Positions 39,424 to 48,651 are shown, counted from the stretch's first letter. The stretch is 64,000 bases of DNA from an uncultured Collinsella sp. (GCA_900540935.1 UQHW01000001.1:62001-126000); one strand, 5' to 3'. Translations and numbers: made by a program. Notes: a model not told the origin generated them from the letters alone.

Positions 39424-42066
39424 CTACAGCGCGCCGGAACCGGCTTGCATCATGCCGCCGGGGCCCGAGGTCACGCCGCCGCTCACGGGCGCGGCGTTGC
39501 CGGTGTGCGGTACCGCCGGGGCGGTATCGCCACCAAGCGTGCCCGCCGGACGCGGTGCCGGGATCTCGCCCGTGCCGCGGCTAAAGACAAACTTGCCATC
39601 GGCCACGTCGCACAGGACGGTATCGCCCTCGCCCCACTCGCCAGCCAGCAGTTCCTCGGACAGCGGATCCTCGATGAGCTTTTGGATGGCACGACGCAGC
39701 GGACGCGCGCCGTTGGTGAGGTCGGTACCCTCCGCCACAATCTTGTCGTAGGCCGCATCGGTAAGCTTGATGTTCATGCCGTTTGCGATCAGGCGCTGGC
39801 GCAGATCGTCCACCAGCAGGTGCGCAATCTTGGTCAGGTTCTCGCCCGAGAGCTTCTGGAACACCACGATGTCGTCGATACGGTTGAGCAGCTCGGGGCG
39901 GAACAGGCGCTTGAGCTCGCCCATCGCGCGGCCGCGGATCTCACTCGAGGTGAGGCCCTGCTCGCCGGTGGTGCCAAAGCCAACGCTCGCATCCTGCGCG
40001 ATCTCGCGGGCGCCCACGTTTGACGTCATGATGATCACCGTATTGCGGAAGTCGACCGTCTTGCCCTGGCTATCGGTCAGACGGCCCTCCTCCAACACCT
40101 GCAGCAGGATATTGAAGATGTCGGGGTGCGCCTTCTCGATCTCGTCGAACAGCACGACCGAGTACGGGTGACGGCGAACAGCCTTGGTGAGCTGGCCGCC
40201 CTCGTCGTGGCCCACATAGCCCGGGGGGCTACCGATGAGCTTGGAGACCTCGAACTCACTGCCAAACTCCGACATATCGAAGCTGATGAGCGCGTCCTTG
40301 CTGCCAAAGAGATACTCGGCGAGCGTCTTGGCGAGCTCGGTCTTGCCTGTGCCGGTGGGACCAAGGAAGATAAAGCTGCCACCGGGACGACGCGGGTCCT
40401 TGAGCGGCGAGCGGCTGCGGCGCACGGCCTTGGCGACGGCCTCGACGGCCTCGTCCTGGCCGATAATGCGGGTCTTGAGCACGCTTTCGGTCTGCAGCAG
40501 GCGACGGCTCTCGCTCTCGGTGAGCGAGGAAACCGGCACGCCAGAGGTCACGGACACGATGTCGGCAATCTGACTCACGTCGATGGTGAGCGGGCTGGCG
40601 TCGAGCTCGGCGGTCCAGGCGGCCTTGGCCTCGGCGAGCTCAATCTCGGCGGCCTTCTGCTGCTCGGTGATCTCGGCGGCCTTGTTCATGTCGTCGCTCT
40701 CGGTGGCCTCCTGCGCGGCGGCCTTGAGCTCCTCTATGCGATGCTCGGCCTCGCGCACCGGCTCGGGCGCACGATTCGCGGCGATGCGAGCGCGGGCACC
40801 GGCCTCGTCGATGAGGTCGATGGCCTTATCGGGCAGGAAGCGATCCTGGATGTAGCGGTTGGAAAGGTTCGCGGCAGCCTCGATAGCGCCCTGCGTGTAG
40901 CGCACATGGTGGTGCTCCTCGTAGCGCGGCTTGAGCGCGGTCAGGATCTTGACCGTGTCCTCGACGCTCGGCTCCTCGACATCGATGGTCTGGAAGCGAC
41001 GCTCGAAGGCTGGGTCCTTGGTGAGGTACTTGCGGAATTCCTCGGCCGTGGTGGCACCGATGATCTGGAAAGCACCGCGCGCGAGCACGGGCTTGAGCAT
41101 AGAGCTCGCGTCGATAGAACCCTCGGCAGAACCGGCACCGATGATGGTGTGCATCTCGTCAATAAACAGGATGACGTCGTCAGCTTCGGTAGCCTCCTGG
41201 ATCACGTTCTTGAGGCGCTCCTCGAACTCACCGCGATACTTGGCGCCCGCAACGAGGCCCGGCAGGTCGAGCGTCCAGATATTCTGGTTCATGAGGTTCT
41301 CGGGCACGTTGCCGGCTGCAATCTGCTGAGCCAGGCCCTCGACGATGGCCGTCTTGCCCACGCCGGGGTCACCCAGGATAAGCGGGTTGTTCTTGGTGCG
41401 GCGCGAAAGGATCTCCATCATGCGCTGGACTTCCTTTTCGCGGCCAATCACGGGATCGAGCTCGCCGTCGCGCGCCTTTTGAGTGAGGTTGGTGGCGAAC
41501 TGCTTGAGCGTATCGGTGCCGCTCCCCTTTTGCTGAGAGGCATCCGAGCCGCTAAAGAACGGCAGGCCCGCACCGGGACGCCCGGCACCGGCACCGGCGA
41601 GCGGACGCTTCTTGTCCTGGTCCTTGGCGGTGAGTTTCTCGATAGCCTTTTTGATGGAGGCGGACGACACGCCCAGGCGCATGAGGATGTCCATGGCCAT
41701 GCCGTTGCCCTCTTCGACGATGCCGATCAGCAAGTGCTCGGTCGAAACGTAGGTCTGGTTGTTCTCGCGTGCCACGCGGAAGGAGCGCTCCATCACGCTG
41801 ATGACGAGCGGCGTAAAGGCGAGCTTGGCAGCCTCGGTCTCCTCGCTGGGCTCGGGAACCGTGGTCTGGACCTCTTTGAGGGTATCCATGATGTCATCGT
41901 AGGAGATATCGAGCGAGCGCAGCGCCTCGGCAGCGATGCCCTCGTCCTCCTTGGCAAGTGCGAGCAGCAGGTGCTCGGTACCCACCTTATTTGAGTGAAG
42001 ATCGAGCGCTTCTTGCTTGGCCATGGACATGACCTTGCGCGCGCGATCGGTAAAACGGTCTAACAT
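39424..42066 (-). CDS. clpC: ATP-dependent Clp protease ATP-binding subunit ClpC
   Basis: AAA+ unfoldase feeding ClpP, 880 residues. Two Clp N-repeats (1-75, 80-150), a Gly/Pro linker, AAA-1 with Walker A GDPGVGKT (232-239) and DEMHTIIGAG, a coiled-coil middle region, and AAA-2 with GPTGTGKT, FDEIEKAHP and LLNRIDDIVVF. The C-terminus is a Gly/Pro/Ala-rich tail after the last helix. Start ATG 42066 with AGAGGAACTAGC. The leader has an AAAGCGCC / GGCGCTTT hairpin at 42104-42128. ctsR and mcsAB, the usual Firmicute partners, are absent nearby, so control must differ. Confidence 0.96.
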   Translation of the reverse strand: MLDRFTDRARKVMSMAKQEALDLHSNKVGTEHLLLALAKEDEGIAAEALRSLDISYDDIMDTLKEVQTTVPEPSEETEAAKLAFTPLVISVMERSFRVARENNQTYVSTEHLLIGIVEEGNGMAMDILMRLGVSSASIKKAIEKLTAKDQDKKRPLAGAGAGRPGAGLPFFSGSDASQQKGSGTDTLKQFATNLTQKARDGELDPVIGREKEVQRMMEILSRRTKNNPLILGDPGVGKTAIVEGLAQQIAAGNVPENLMNQNIWTLDLPGLVAGAKYRGEFEERLKNVIQEATEADDVILFIDEMHTIIGAGSAEGSIDASSMLKPVLARGAFQIIGATTAEEFRKYLTKDPAFERRFQTIDVEEPSVEDTVKILTALKPRYEEHHHVRYTQGAIEAAANLSNRYIQDRFLPDKAIDLIDEAGARARIAANRAPEPVREAEHRIEELKAAAQEATESDDMNKAAEITEQQKAAEIELAEAKAAWTAELDASPLTIDVSQIADIVSVTSGVPVSSLTESESRRLLQTESVLKTRIIGQDEAVEAVAKAVRRSRSPLKDPRRPGGSFIFLGPTGTGKTELAKTLAEYLFGSKDALISFDMSEFGSEFEVSKLIGSPPGYVGHDEGGQLTKAVRRHPYSVVLFDEIEKAHPDIFNILLQVLEEGRLTDSQGKTVDFRNTVIIMTSNVGAREIAQDASVGFGTTGEQGLTSSEIRGRAMGELKRLFRPELLNRIDDIVVFQKLSGENLTKIAHLLVDDLRQRLIANGMNIKLTDAAYDKIVAEGTDLTNGARPLRRAIQKLIEDPLSEELLAGEWGEGDTVLCDVADGKFVFSRGTGEIPAPRPAGTLGGDTAPAVPHTGNAAPVSGGVTSGPGGMMQAGSGAL

Positions 42067-42252
42067 GCTAGTTCCTCTTAGACGAGCTAGTTTTTTCAAA
42101 CGCAAAGCGCCACTCGTGGCGGCGCTTTGGTCTCTTTACCCATATGGAGTATATGTTAACCGCTGGGGCCTTTTCCGCATGCAGCCATACGACAACGTCT
42201 ACAAAAAAGGAATCGCCGGGTGCGGCGGGCGCTCTAGGTTAGAGGCTGTTGC

Positions 42253-42855
42253 CTAGCAGGCAGGCTCGGCGTCCATGCTCTCGGCAACGTCATTGACGGC
42301 ATCGGCAACGGAAGCGCCAGGCATGCGCACGAGCTCCATATGCCGCTCTTCAAAGACGGTTCCCATGGGGAAGGCGCGGCGGAAGACAAAGCGAGCAACC
42401 GGACCAGCCACTAGCAGGTTCCAAGGCAGGGCCATGATAAAGTTGCGCGGAATGTTGACGAGCCACATCATCGGCAGCGCCTGCAAATTGGCAAGCGGGC
42501 CGCCGGGCATATGGAACAGGCCTTCGCACGCGCCGTAGAGCGACATGATGATAACCATGGGAACAACCATGCAGGAGCTGACGGCGAGCGTCATGGCAAG
42601 CGGCGAGCTCTTGCCCGGCGTGACCAGGAATTTAAAGGCGAAGCCCTTAGCAAGGGGGCTGGCAACAAACCAGTCGCAGCACATGGCAAAAACGTAGGCA
42701 ACGGGGAAGCCGAGCCACGCGGCGGCAACAACCTCGCCGTTGATGGCCCCATGCTGCAGGGCAACGTTGTAGATGCTCATCCAGAGCACCATGCAAAAGC
42801 ACATGATAAAGGTGAACAGCAGGCTCTCTCGTTTGTTGATAGGCATAAAGGGCAT
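42253..42855 (-). CDS. DUF2798-type membrane protein
   Basis: 200-residue membrane protein with four predicted helices arranged as two repeats: KRESLLFTFIMCFCMVLWMSIYNVAL near the start and LAMTLAVSSCMVVPMVIIMSLYGA in the middle. This duplicated helix pair is the DUF2798 pattern; no biochemical role is established. Start ATG 42855 right after GAAAGGACC. The gene follows a hairpin with a T tract (42890-42940) in its own leader. Confidence 0.8.
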   Translation of the reverse strand: MPFMPINKRESLLFTFIMCFCMVLWMSIYNVALQHGAINGEVVAAAWLGFPVAYVFAMCCDWFVASPLAKGFAFKFLVTPGKSSPLAMTLAVSSCMVVPMVIIMSLYGACEGLFHMPGGPLANLQALPMMWLVNIPRNFIMALPWNLLVAGPVARFVFRRAFPMGTVFEERHMELVRMPGASVADAVNDVAESMDAEPAC

Positions 42856-42889
42856 GGTCCTTTCTGTGTTACGCCGCGGCACCACGCAA

Positions 42890-42940
42890 CAAAAACGGGC
42901 GGGCGAGATGGAGCTGTTGGGACTTCATCTCGCCCGCCCG
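42890..42940 (-). terminator. Strong hairpin terminator in the DUF2798 leader
   Basis: CGGGCGGGCGAGATG / CATCTCGCCCGCCCG, a perfect 15-bp stem, then TTTTTG on the minus strand. It lies 35 bases before the DUF2798 start and more than 200 bases after the ThrE-type gene, so it may act as a leader attenuator or simply insulate the two genes. Confidence 0.8.
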
Positions 42941-43056
42941 CGATACGTGCGTCTGCGACTACTTATGTGGTGGAACTACCCTAACACGAACGGCGCGCGC
43001 TTCGTAAGCGTTGAGTTTATGAAGATGCAGGGCACCAATAATCCCCCGACCCCATA

Positions 43057-43123
43057 AGTTGCGGTGGAATACGGACTGTTTTGACCCTTTAAGCAGCAAT
43101 TCAGTCTCTATTTCACCGCAACT
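43057..43123. repeat. Palindromic element, family A copy 3
   Basis: AGTTGCGGTGGAATACGGACTG at 43057-43078 pairs imperfectly with CAGTCTCTATTTCACCGCAACT ending 43123. The terminal 15 bases match copies 1 and 2; the inner part has diverged on both arms, partly in a compensated way. 36 bases after the ThrE-type gene stop. Confidence 0.8.
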
Positions 43124-43159
43124 CATTTGGTGCAAAGTGACCTGTCCTCCTTGCACCAA

Positions 43160-44728
43160 TTAGCTGGTGTGGCGCCAGCGAGGGTCGGTGAGTGTACGTG
43201 CCACACCCAGACCAACGGGCAAAAACGCCACGATGAGCACTGCACGCACAAACCAACCGAGCATATTGACCGTATCGAAGGTGCACATGTAGTACATCGA
43301 GCGATACAGATACAGGCCCGGCACCATAATGACAATTGATGGCACCGTGAGGGCGATACGTGGGTAGGTGAGCTTGACTTCGGCCAAGCTTGCCAGCAGC
43401 CCCGATACCAGCGCGCCGATAAACGCTGCCGCCTCGGGAGGCATTCCCGCGCTGAGGCCCAGGAAGGGAAGCATCGTCGGCGCATCGACGAGCGTAAGGC
43501 GCAAGGTATTGGACACGGCGCCGATCAGCCCAGCTGCCGCGGCCATCTTTACCGGGCTGTTGAACATCACCGAGAAGCCGAATACGCCAACGAAGCTCAT
43601 CACCACGCGCAGGAGCGTAAGAGCAAGCGGCGAAAGGCCGAGCGGGGCAAAATCATCCGGTGCCAGCCCCACACATTCGGCAACCATCCAACCTACGAGG
43701 GTCGCCATCACAATAATCGACACAGCATACGAAAGACGTTCAATGCCGCTTCGCATATCGAGCTTAGCGATGTCGAGGCCTGCCGTAATGAGGGGAAAGC
43801 CGGGAATCACAAAGAGCATGGCGCCGATATAGCCTTCTTGGTGCGACATTGCCCCCGGTATGACCTGGCCAAGGCCGAGCAATGCCAGCAGATACGAAAC
43901 GCAAGCGAGCGCAACACCAGTCGTCAGCGCGCTAAACTGGCCAAGACCCTGCTTGAGAATATGGGAGCGAGCAAAGTTACCGACACCAGCGCCCACGAAT
44001 GCGCAGGCCATCTCGATAGGGCCGCCGCCGAGCAAGAAGACGAAGGCGCCGCAAGCACAGGCTGCCGCAAGGCCCTGTTGCCAGGAAGCGTAATCGGGCT
44101 TCGAGCTCTCAACGGTCTTGAGCATCTCGTGGTATTCGTGCACGGTAAACCGGCGCCCATACGTCTCGATTTCCTTTAAGAAGCTCTCCATCATCCAAAT
44201 GCGATGGGTATTGACTCCCGTTGTGGGCAGGCTGACAACCTCGTTAAAGCAGTGGCCATCTTCGATGCAGGTGCACTCAAACGACAGAAGACTCAGGTCG
44301 ACGTGAATCGTGACGCCGAGCACAGCGGCAACACGATTCATGGTATCGCGCACGCGCCAGGCACCCGTTCCGCTTGCCAGCATAAGCATGCCGGTGCGGC
44401 AGATGATGGATGACTTATCGGTGAGCGGCGCATCGACGGCAAGCTCATCGCCTGCCGTCACGATCTGGCGCCAGTCAGTTTTCATATGGAGTGCACCGGC
44501 ACGAGCGCCGTGGTGCATAGGGACTCTCGAAAGCAGCGAGTCCAGGCGCGAAGACTGTGGGGGCTCCGTTGATTCGCCCTCGTCCTCGTTGGGCTCTTCA
44601 TCGACCAGATCAAAGGAATCAAGCGGCGCTGGCTCGCGACGATCGATTAGCTCCTCATCCTCATCATCAAAGTAGTTGAACTGATCGAGCATGTCCTCTT
44701 CGATTGCACGCTCGCTCGCGTCGTCCAT
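43160..44728 (-). CDS. Threonine/serine exporter (ThrE family, fused domains)
   Basis: 522-residue membrane protein. An acidic, disordered N-terminus (1-70) precedes the cytoplasmic DUF1212 domain with CRTGMLMLASGTGAWRVRDTMNRVA (about 109-133), then roughly ten membrane helices that include FVIPGFPLITAGLDIAKLDM and, in the C-terminal DUF3815-like half, VPSIVIMVPGLYLYRSMYYM. Single-chain ThrE contains both parts, whereas many firmicutes split them. Known members export threonine and serine. The ATG at 44728 follows GAAAGGAGCCCCTGT. Followed by palindrome family A. Confidence 0.9.
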   Translation of the reverse strand: MDDASERAIEEDMLDQFNYFDDEDEELIDRREPAPLDSFDLVDEEPNEDEGESTEPPQSSRLDSLLSRVPMHHGARAGALHMKTDWRQIVTAGDELAVDAPLTDKSSIICRTGMLMLASGTGAWRVRDTMNRVAAVLGVTIHVDLSLLSFECTCIEDGHCFNEVVSLPTTGVNTHRIWMMESFLKEIETYGRRFTVHEYHEMLKTVESSKPDYASWQQGLAAACACGAFVFLLGGGPIEMACAFVGAGVGNFARSHILKQGLGQFSALTTGVALACVSYLLALLGLGQVIPGAMSHQEGYIGAMLFVIPGFPLITAGLDIAKLDMRSGIERLSYAVSIIVMATLVGWMVAECVGLAPDDFAPLGLSPLALTLLRVVMSFVGVFGFSVMFNSPVKMAAAAGLIGAVSNTLRLTLVDAPTMLPFLGLSAGMPPEAAAFIGALVSGLLASLAEVKLTYPRIALTVPSIVIMVPGLYLYRSMYYMCTFDTVNMLGWFVRAVLIVAFLPVGLGVARTLTDPRWRHTS

Positions 44729-44962
44729 ACAGGGGCTCCTTTCCTACCGACTAACCCCCATCCTAGGCAGCAACGGCTAAAGGAAACATAAAAGAGACGA
44801 CTATCAAAACAAGGACTGTCCCCAACTGCCGGCAGAGACGATATGAGCAGGACATAAAAACATTGAGAGCCCCTGCTGCATGAAAGACCGCGGATTAGGC
44901 CGACAATGGTGAGTGTCTAATCCAACCGTGGCGGCCACGCCGCATTCATGGAAGGGGCTCCC

Positions 44963-45466
44963 ATGCTCGATACTACCACCTTCGTCGGCCTCGACGTCCA
45001 CGCCCGCTCGATAAAGGCAGTCTCCCTCGACGTCATGACCGGGGAGGTGCGCTGCGCGACCTTCGGCTACGACGCCGGGGCAGTCGCGGAGTGGGTGCGG
45101 TCCGTGGACCCAAAGGCCAGGTGCGTGTACGAATCCGGGGTCACGGGGTTCGACCTGCAGAAGAGGCTCTCCGGCCTCGGGGTCGACTGCGTGGTCGGCG
45201 CCGTCTCGAAGATGATCAAGCCCAGCGCGGACAGGCGCAGGAAGAACGACCGCAACGACGCCGAGTTCCTCGCCCGCATGCTGTCGGTCGGCAACGTGGT
45301 CGAGGTGTGGGTCCCCGACGACGAGTGCGAGGCCGCCCGCGACCTGACCAGGGCGCTCGAGGACGCGAGGGACGACCTCTCGCGCTCGAAGCAGCGGCTC
45401 TCCAAGTTCCTGCTCAGGCACGGGCTCGTCTTCGACGAGAGGACGCCCATGGCCGAGGAGGCGTAG
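44963..45466 (+). pseudogene. IS110-family transposase, N-terminal part only
   Basis: 167 codons encoding the RuvC-like DEDD domain: FVGLDVHARS (first Asp), YESGVTGFDL (Glu), KNDRNDAEFLARML (paired Asp). The frame ends in a stop after RHGLVFDERTPMAEEA, so the C-terminal Transposase_20 domain with the catalytic serine, about 200 residues, is missing. It cannot be active alone. A GGGGGCCGGTCCCCC palindrome follows the stop. Start chosen at 44963, with AAGGGG five bases upstream. Confidence 0.85.
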
Positions 45467-45720
45467 GGGGCCGGTCCCCCGCGCATAAGCCGATCACCCC
45501 GGAAGCGGTTCGATCCGAAGCCGTTGAGGCGAACCTCAGGTCCCTTTTCTGCGAGCGCCCAGGGCGCCACACGCGTGCACAGACTGTCGGTTCGACGAAG
45601 AAGCCTCAGCCGTAGCAACGGATTGCCCAGCGAGAGATCGCCACGGGCGGATATTAAACTGCAAAGACGAGCGTCGGGAAGACACGCCGAGGTCGCCGCG
45701 GACGGGCTGATATAGGGAGA

Positions 45721-45757
45721 GGGCCTGACCCCATATCGTTGGGGCCAGGCCCGATTT
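45721..45757 (+). terminator. Hairpin at the right end of the IS remnant
   Basis: GGGCCTGACCCC / GGGGCCAGGCCC, with a GATTTT tail. Most likely a rightward terminator carried in or next to the element. The 45467-45720 stretch before it shows no supportable gene. Confidence 0.55.
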
Positions 45758-45810
45758 TGCCTCTTGACAATGTCCTGCTCATATTAAAAGGAACGTCCCC
45801 AACTGCCGGA

Positions 45811-46605
45811 TTAGGCGAGGCTCTCCAGCACGCGACGGAGCTCCTGTTGGACGGCGTGGTCGCGGTTACGACCCACCACGCGATCGGCAACGGCCTTGAG
45901 CGCGGGGCGCGCGTTTTCCATCGCGCAGCCCGTGCCGACAAAGCGAATGATCTCATAGTCGTTCATCGAGTCGCCAAACGCCATGACCTCGTCGCGCCCA
46001 ATGCCGTAATGCTCCGCAAGCTGCGCGATGCCCGAGGCCTTCGACACGCCGGGCTGCATGGCGTCGATCCACGCGTTGCCCGAAGGCGCAAAGGTAAAGA
46101 GCTGACCGAGCTCGCGCTGTAGCACGTAGGCGCTGTCCATAACGGCACCGTCGTCGCAAAAGATGCTCGCCTTGATGATATTTACGCTGGGATCGGGCAG
46201 CTCCCAAATACGCTCGGCATTGGGAAGGTCCTTATCGACCTCACACACGAACTTGCACTCGTCATCGAGCAAAAAGGACTTGGTTCGGTCAAAGAGTGCA
46301 AGATGCAGATTGGGAAACGTCGCGACGGCCTGGGCGAGCTTTCGAATCGCCAGGTGCGAATATACCTCGCGGTCTACCATTTTGCCGTCGGCGTAGACCT
46401 GGGCACCGTTAGCTGCGACAAAGTCCATCTTGTCGCGAACGGGCGCAAAGAACTCACACAGGCGATCGTAGCGGCGACCTGACGATGCGGCAAAATACAC
46501 GCCATGCTCGCGTAGCGCCAAAATCAGTTCGTAGGTCTCGGGAGGCACCTGGCTGTTTTCGTCAAGCAACGTGCCGTCCATATCGGATGCAATCAGTTTA
46601 AACAT
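45811..46605 (-). CDS. Cof-type HAD hydrolase (sugar-phosphate phosphatase-like)
   Basis: Cytoplasmic phosphatase, 264 residues. HAD motif I SDMDGTLLD with D8 and D10, motif II AASSGRR, K in VSKASGIAQL (motif III), and motif IV GDSMNDYEI. The type IIB cap lies between. Such proteins dephosphorylate sugar phosphates or flavin/vitamin precursors; the substrate is not predictable. Its ATG at 46605 has GGGAG placed at the end of a 24-bp hairpin arm, so translation could be shut off when the hairpin forms. Confidence 0.9.
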   Translation of the reverse strand: MFKLIASDMDGTLLDENSQVPPETYELILALREHGVYFAASSGRRYDRLCEFFAPVRDKMDFVAANGAQVYADGKMVDREVYSHLAIRKLAQAVATFPNLHLALFDRTKSFLLDDECKFVCEVDKDLPNAERIWELPDPSVNIIKASIFCDDGAVMDSAYVLQRELGQLFTFAPSGNAWIDAMQPGVSKASGIAQLAEHYGIGRDEVMAFGDSMNDYEIIRFVGTGCAMENARPALKAVADRVVGRNRDHAVQQELRRVLESLA

Positions 46606-46610
46606 AGAAA

Positions 46611-46671
46611 AGCTCCCTTCGGGCTTGTTGGAATCGAACGTGTATCCAATTCCAACGTACCCAAAGGGAGC
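46611..46671 (-). promoter_or_regulatory. Hairpin enclosing the Shine-Dalgarno of the Cof phosphatase gene
   Basis: Minus strand: AGCTCCCTTTGGGTACGTTG and on to ATTCCAACAAGCCCGAAGGGAGCT form about 24 paired positions with a 13-base loop. The 3' arm ends with AGGGAGCT, the ribosome site, five bases before the start codon. It may be a translational switch, a protein-binding site or a terminator-like structure (TTTTC follows). Confidence 0.6.
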
Positions 46672-46773
46672 TCAGGTAAGACTCCGCGGGCGCAAACGTT
46701 ACATGGACCTAGCAAATAGCACACGCGCGCCAGAGGTCCCACGGTCGCAGCGTCAGGCGACACGTCAAAGAGT

Positions 46774-46818
46774 GTCCCCAATGACTAGTCGTTTAAGAAC
46801 GTCCCCAATGACTAGTCG
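46774..46818. repeat. 18-base direct repeat at the 3' end of ade
   Basis: GTCCCCAATGACTAGTCG occurs at 46774-46791 and again at 46801-46818, 27 bases apart. The second copy includes the ade stop codon and last codons. Confidence 0.85.
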
Positions 46819-48632
46819 GCGTAGGTGAAGGTGGTGACGTCGAACATGCCCTCGGGACGGATGCGGAGCGTCGGGATCACCGGCAGGGGCAGGAAGATGA
46901 TGCCCATGATGGGGTCGAGCGGCGGCTCGATGCCCATGGCGCGCGCCTTGACCATAAAGTCGTCGTGCTGCGCGGCGACATCCTCGGCCGTACCCTCGCT
47001 CATCAGACCACCAAGCGCCAGCGGAATGCGCGCCACGACCTCGCCGTTGCGCACCAGCACGTGGCCGCCCTGGCCCACGGCCTCGACAGCCGCCATCATA
47101 TCTGCCGCGTTATCGCCCACCACACACACGTTGTGCGAATCGTGGCCGATCGTGGAGGCGATGGCGCCGCCCGTGATGGTAAAGCCACGCACCCAGCCGC
47201 GACCGATATGCTTGCCGACCAGGCCCAGACCAGCGGGGCCGTCACCGTCCGCACCCTCAGCCTGCAGAGACACGCCGCGACCATGACGCTCGATCAGCAT
47301 GATGCGGCGCAGGCCCTCGGCCGTCTCGGGACGGGCCATGCCGGTAATCGCCTTGCCCGGCACCACGTCAATCACGGCCTCGCCCGGCTTAAAGGCATAG
47401 TCGAACACGTCGAGCGAAAGCTCGGGCAGTTTAACGGAGGCGCGCAGCTCATCGGCAAGGGCTGCAACCTCGGCAGTCTCGGGCGCAACCTCGCCCACAA
47501 AGGTGCCGTCCTGCGCCACCAGAGCACCGGCGGCATAGACACGATGCGGAGCCTTGGCAAAGGTCAGGTCGTCGAGCACCAGCAGGTCGGCACGCTTGCC
47601 CGGCGCGATGGCGCCACGTAGCTCGTGCGGGTCACGGCAGCCGTGATCCAGGCCAAACGCCTCGGCCGTGGACAGGGACGCCATAGAGATAGCAACCACG
47701 GGGTCAATACCGGCCTCGATAGCCACGCGGCAGGCATTGTCGATCATGCCGGTCGAAAGCGCATCGGAGGGAGCGCGGTCGTCGGTCGCAAAACAGCAGC
47801 GGCGGGCGCGGGCGGGGTTCTCCAACAGCATCGGCGACAAGTTGGCAAGGTCGTGGCTACACGTACCCTCGCGCAGCATCACATACATGCCGCGGGACAG
47901 CTTATCGAGCGCCTCCTCGGGGATCGTCGACTCGTGGTCGGCGATAATGCCCGCCGCGGCATAGGCGTTGAGGTCCTTGCCGGCGACAAGTGGCGCATGG
48001 CCGTCGACTTGCTTGGACGGCGTCTGGTTAGCAGCGTCGATACGAGCGCAGGTCTCGGGATCGGCCATAAAGACGCCCGGCAGGTTCATCATCTCGCCGA
48101 GGCCAAAAACGTCGCCCGGATGCTCGGCAAAAAACGCCTGCATATCGGCGGCGGTAATGACGGCACCGGCCTGCTCATCGGGCAGCGCGGGCACGCACGA
48201 GGGCATCATGTACTTGATGGAAATGGGGGCGCGACGGCCGTCCTCGATCATAAAGCGCAGGCCGTCCAGGCCGGAAACGTTGGCGATCTCGTGGCTGTCG
48301 GCAATGGCGGTGGTAGTACCGCGCGTCGCGGCCATGCGAGCATACTCGGCGGGACGGATGTTCGAAGACTCGATATGCAGATGCCCGTCAATAAAACCGG
48401 GAGCGAGATAGCGACCCTGGCAGTCGATGACCTCAGTTGCCTCGTAGGTGCCAGCAGCATCGTCGCGACCATCGTAGAGCAAGCCGACGATCACACCGTC
48501 CTTGACGGCAACGCTACCGGGCGCCACACGCTGGCCATACACGTCGACGATCTGCGCATTGGTAAACAGCGTGTCGACGGGCACGCAACCCTCGGCGGCC
48601 TCGATCACAGTCCTCATGACCTCAACGGGCAT
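46812..48632 (-). CDS. ade: Adenine deaminase
   Basis: Converts adenine to hypoxanthine and ammonia in purine salvage, 606 residues, an amidohydrolase. PGFIDGHLHIESS (about 86) carries the first metal histidines, TTTAIADSHEIANV the next, and LDKLSRGMYVMLREGT leads into the ATDDRAPSDAL aspartate region. The C-terminal Ade domain has TGGAIASTIGHDSHN and LALGGLMSEG, specific for microbial Ade. Start ATG 48632 with AAAGGAGTATGT. A promoter and a terminator-like hairpin precede it, so transcription may be attenuated. Monocistronic. Confidence 0.95.
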   Translation of the reverse strand: MPVEVMRTVIEAAEGCVPVDTLFTNAQIVDVYGQRVAPGSVAVKDGVIVGLLYDGRDDAAGTYEATEVIDCQGRYLAPGFIDGHLHIESSNIRPAEYARMAATRGTTTAIADSHEIANVSGLDGLRFMIEDGRRAPISIKYMMPSCVPALPDEQAGAVITAADMQAFFAEHPGDVFGLGEMMNLPGVFMADPETCARIDAANQTPSKQVDGHAPLVAGKDLNAYAAAGIIADHESTIPEEALDKLSRGMYVMLREGTCSHDLANLSPMLLENPARARRCCFATDDRAPSDALSTGMIDNACRVAIEAGIDPVVAISMASLSTAEAFGLDHGCRDPHELRGAIAPGKRADLLVLDDLTFAKAPHRVYAAGALVAQDGTFVGEVAPETAEVAALADELRASVKLPELSLDVFDYAFKPGEAVIDVVPGKAITGMARPETAEGLRRIMLIERHGRGVSLQAEGADGDGPAGLGLVGKHIGRGWVRGFTITGGAIASTIGHDSHNVCVVGDNAADMMAAVEAVGQGGHVLVRNGEVVARIPLALGGLMSEGTAEDVAAQHDDFMVKARAMGIEPPLDPIMGIIFLPLPVIPTLRIRPEGMFDVTTFTYAD

Positions 48633-48651
48633 ACATACTCCTTTAACCGTA

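Larger units (their letters stand above)
44841..45784 (+). mobile_element. IS110-family element remnant
   Basis: The segment is bounded by a 15-bp perfect inverted repeat ATATGAGCAGGACAT (44841-44855) and ATGTCCTGCTCATAT (45770-45784), with a 15-bp direct repeat GTCCCCAACTGCCGG just outside on both sides (44818-44832, 45795-45809). It holds a truncated transposase, a 5' non-coding stretch with GGATTAG / CTAATCC, and about 250 bases of 3' sequence with no recognisable gene. GC-richer codons than the neighbours suggest a foreign origin. Exact element ends are uncertain because IS110 elements often lack terminal repeats. Confidence 0.6.

Noticed and set aside
42959..43159. Minus-strand open frame after the ThrE-type gene
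   Set aside because: It consists partly of palindromic element A and has no ribosome site or protein similarity.
45091..45615. Second open frame over the IS110 remnant
   Set aside because: It is out of frame with the DEDD transposase motifs and encodes an arginine-rich nonsense product.
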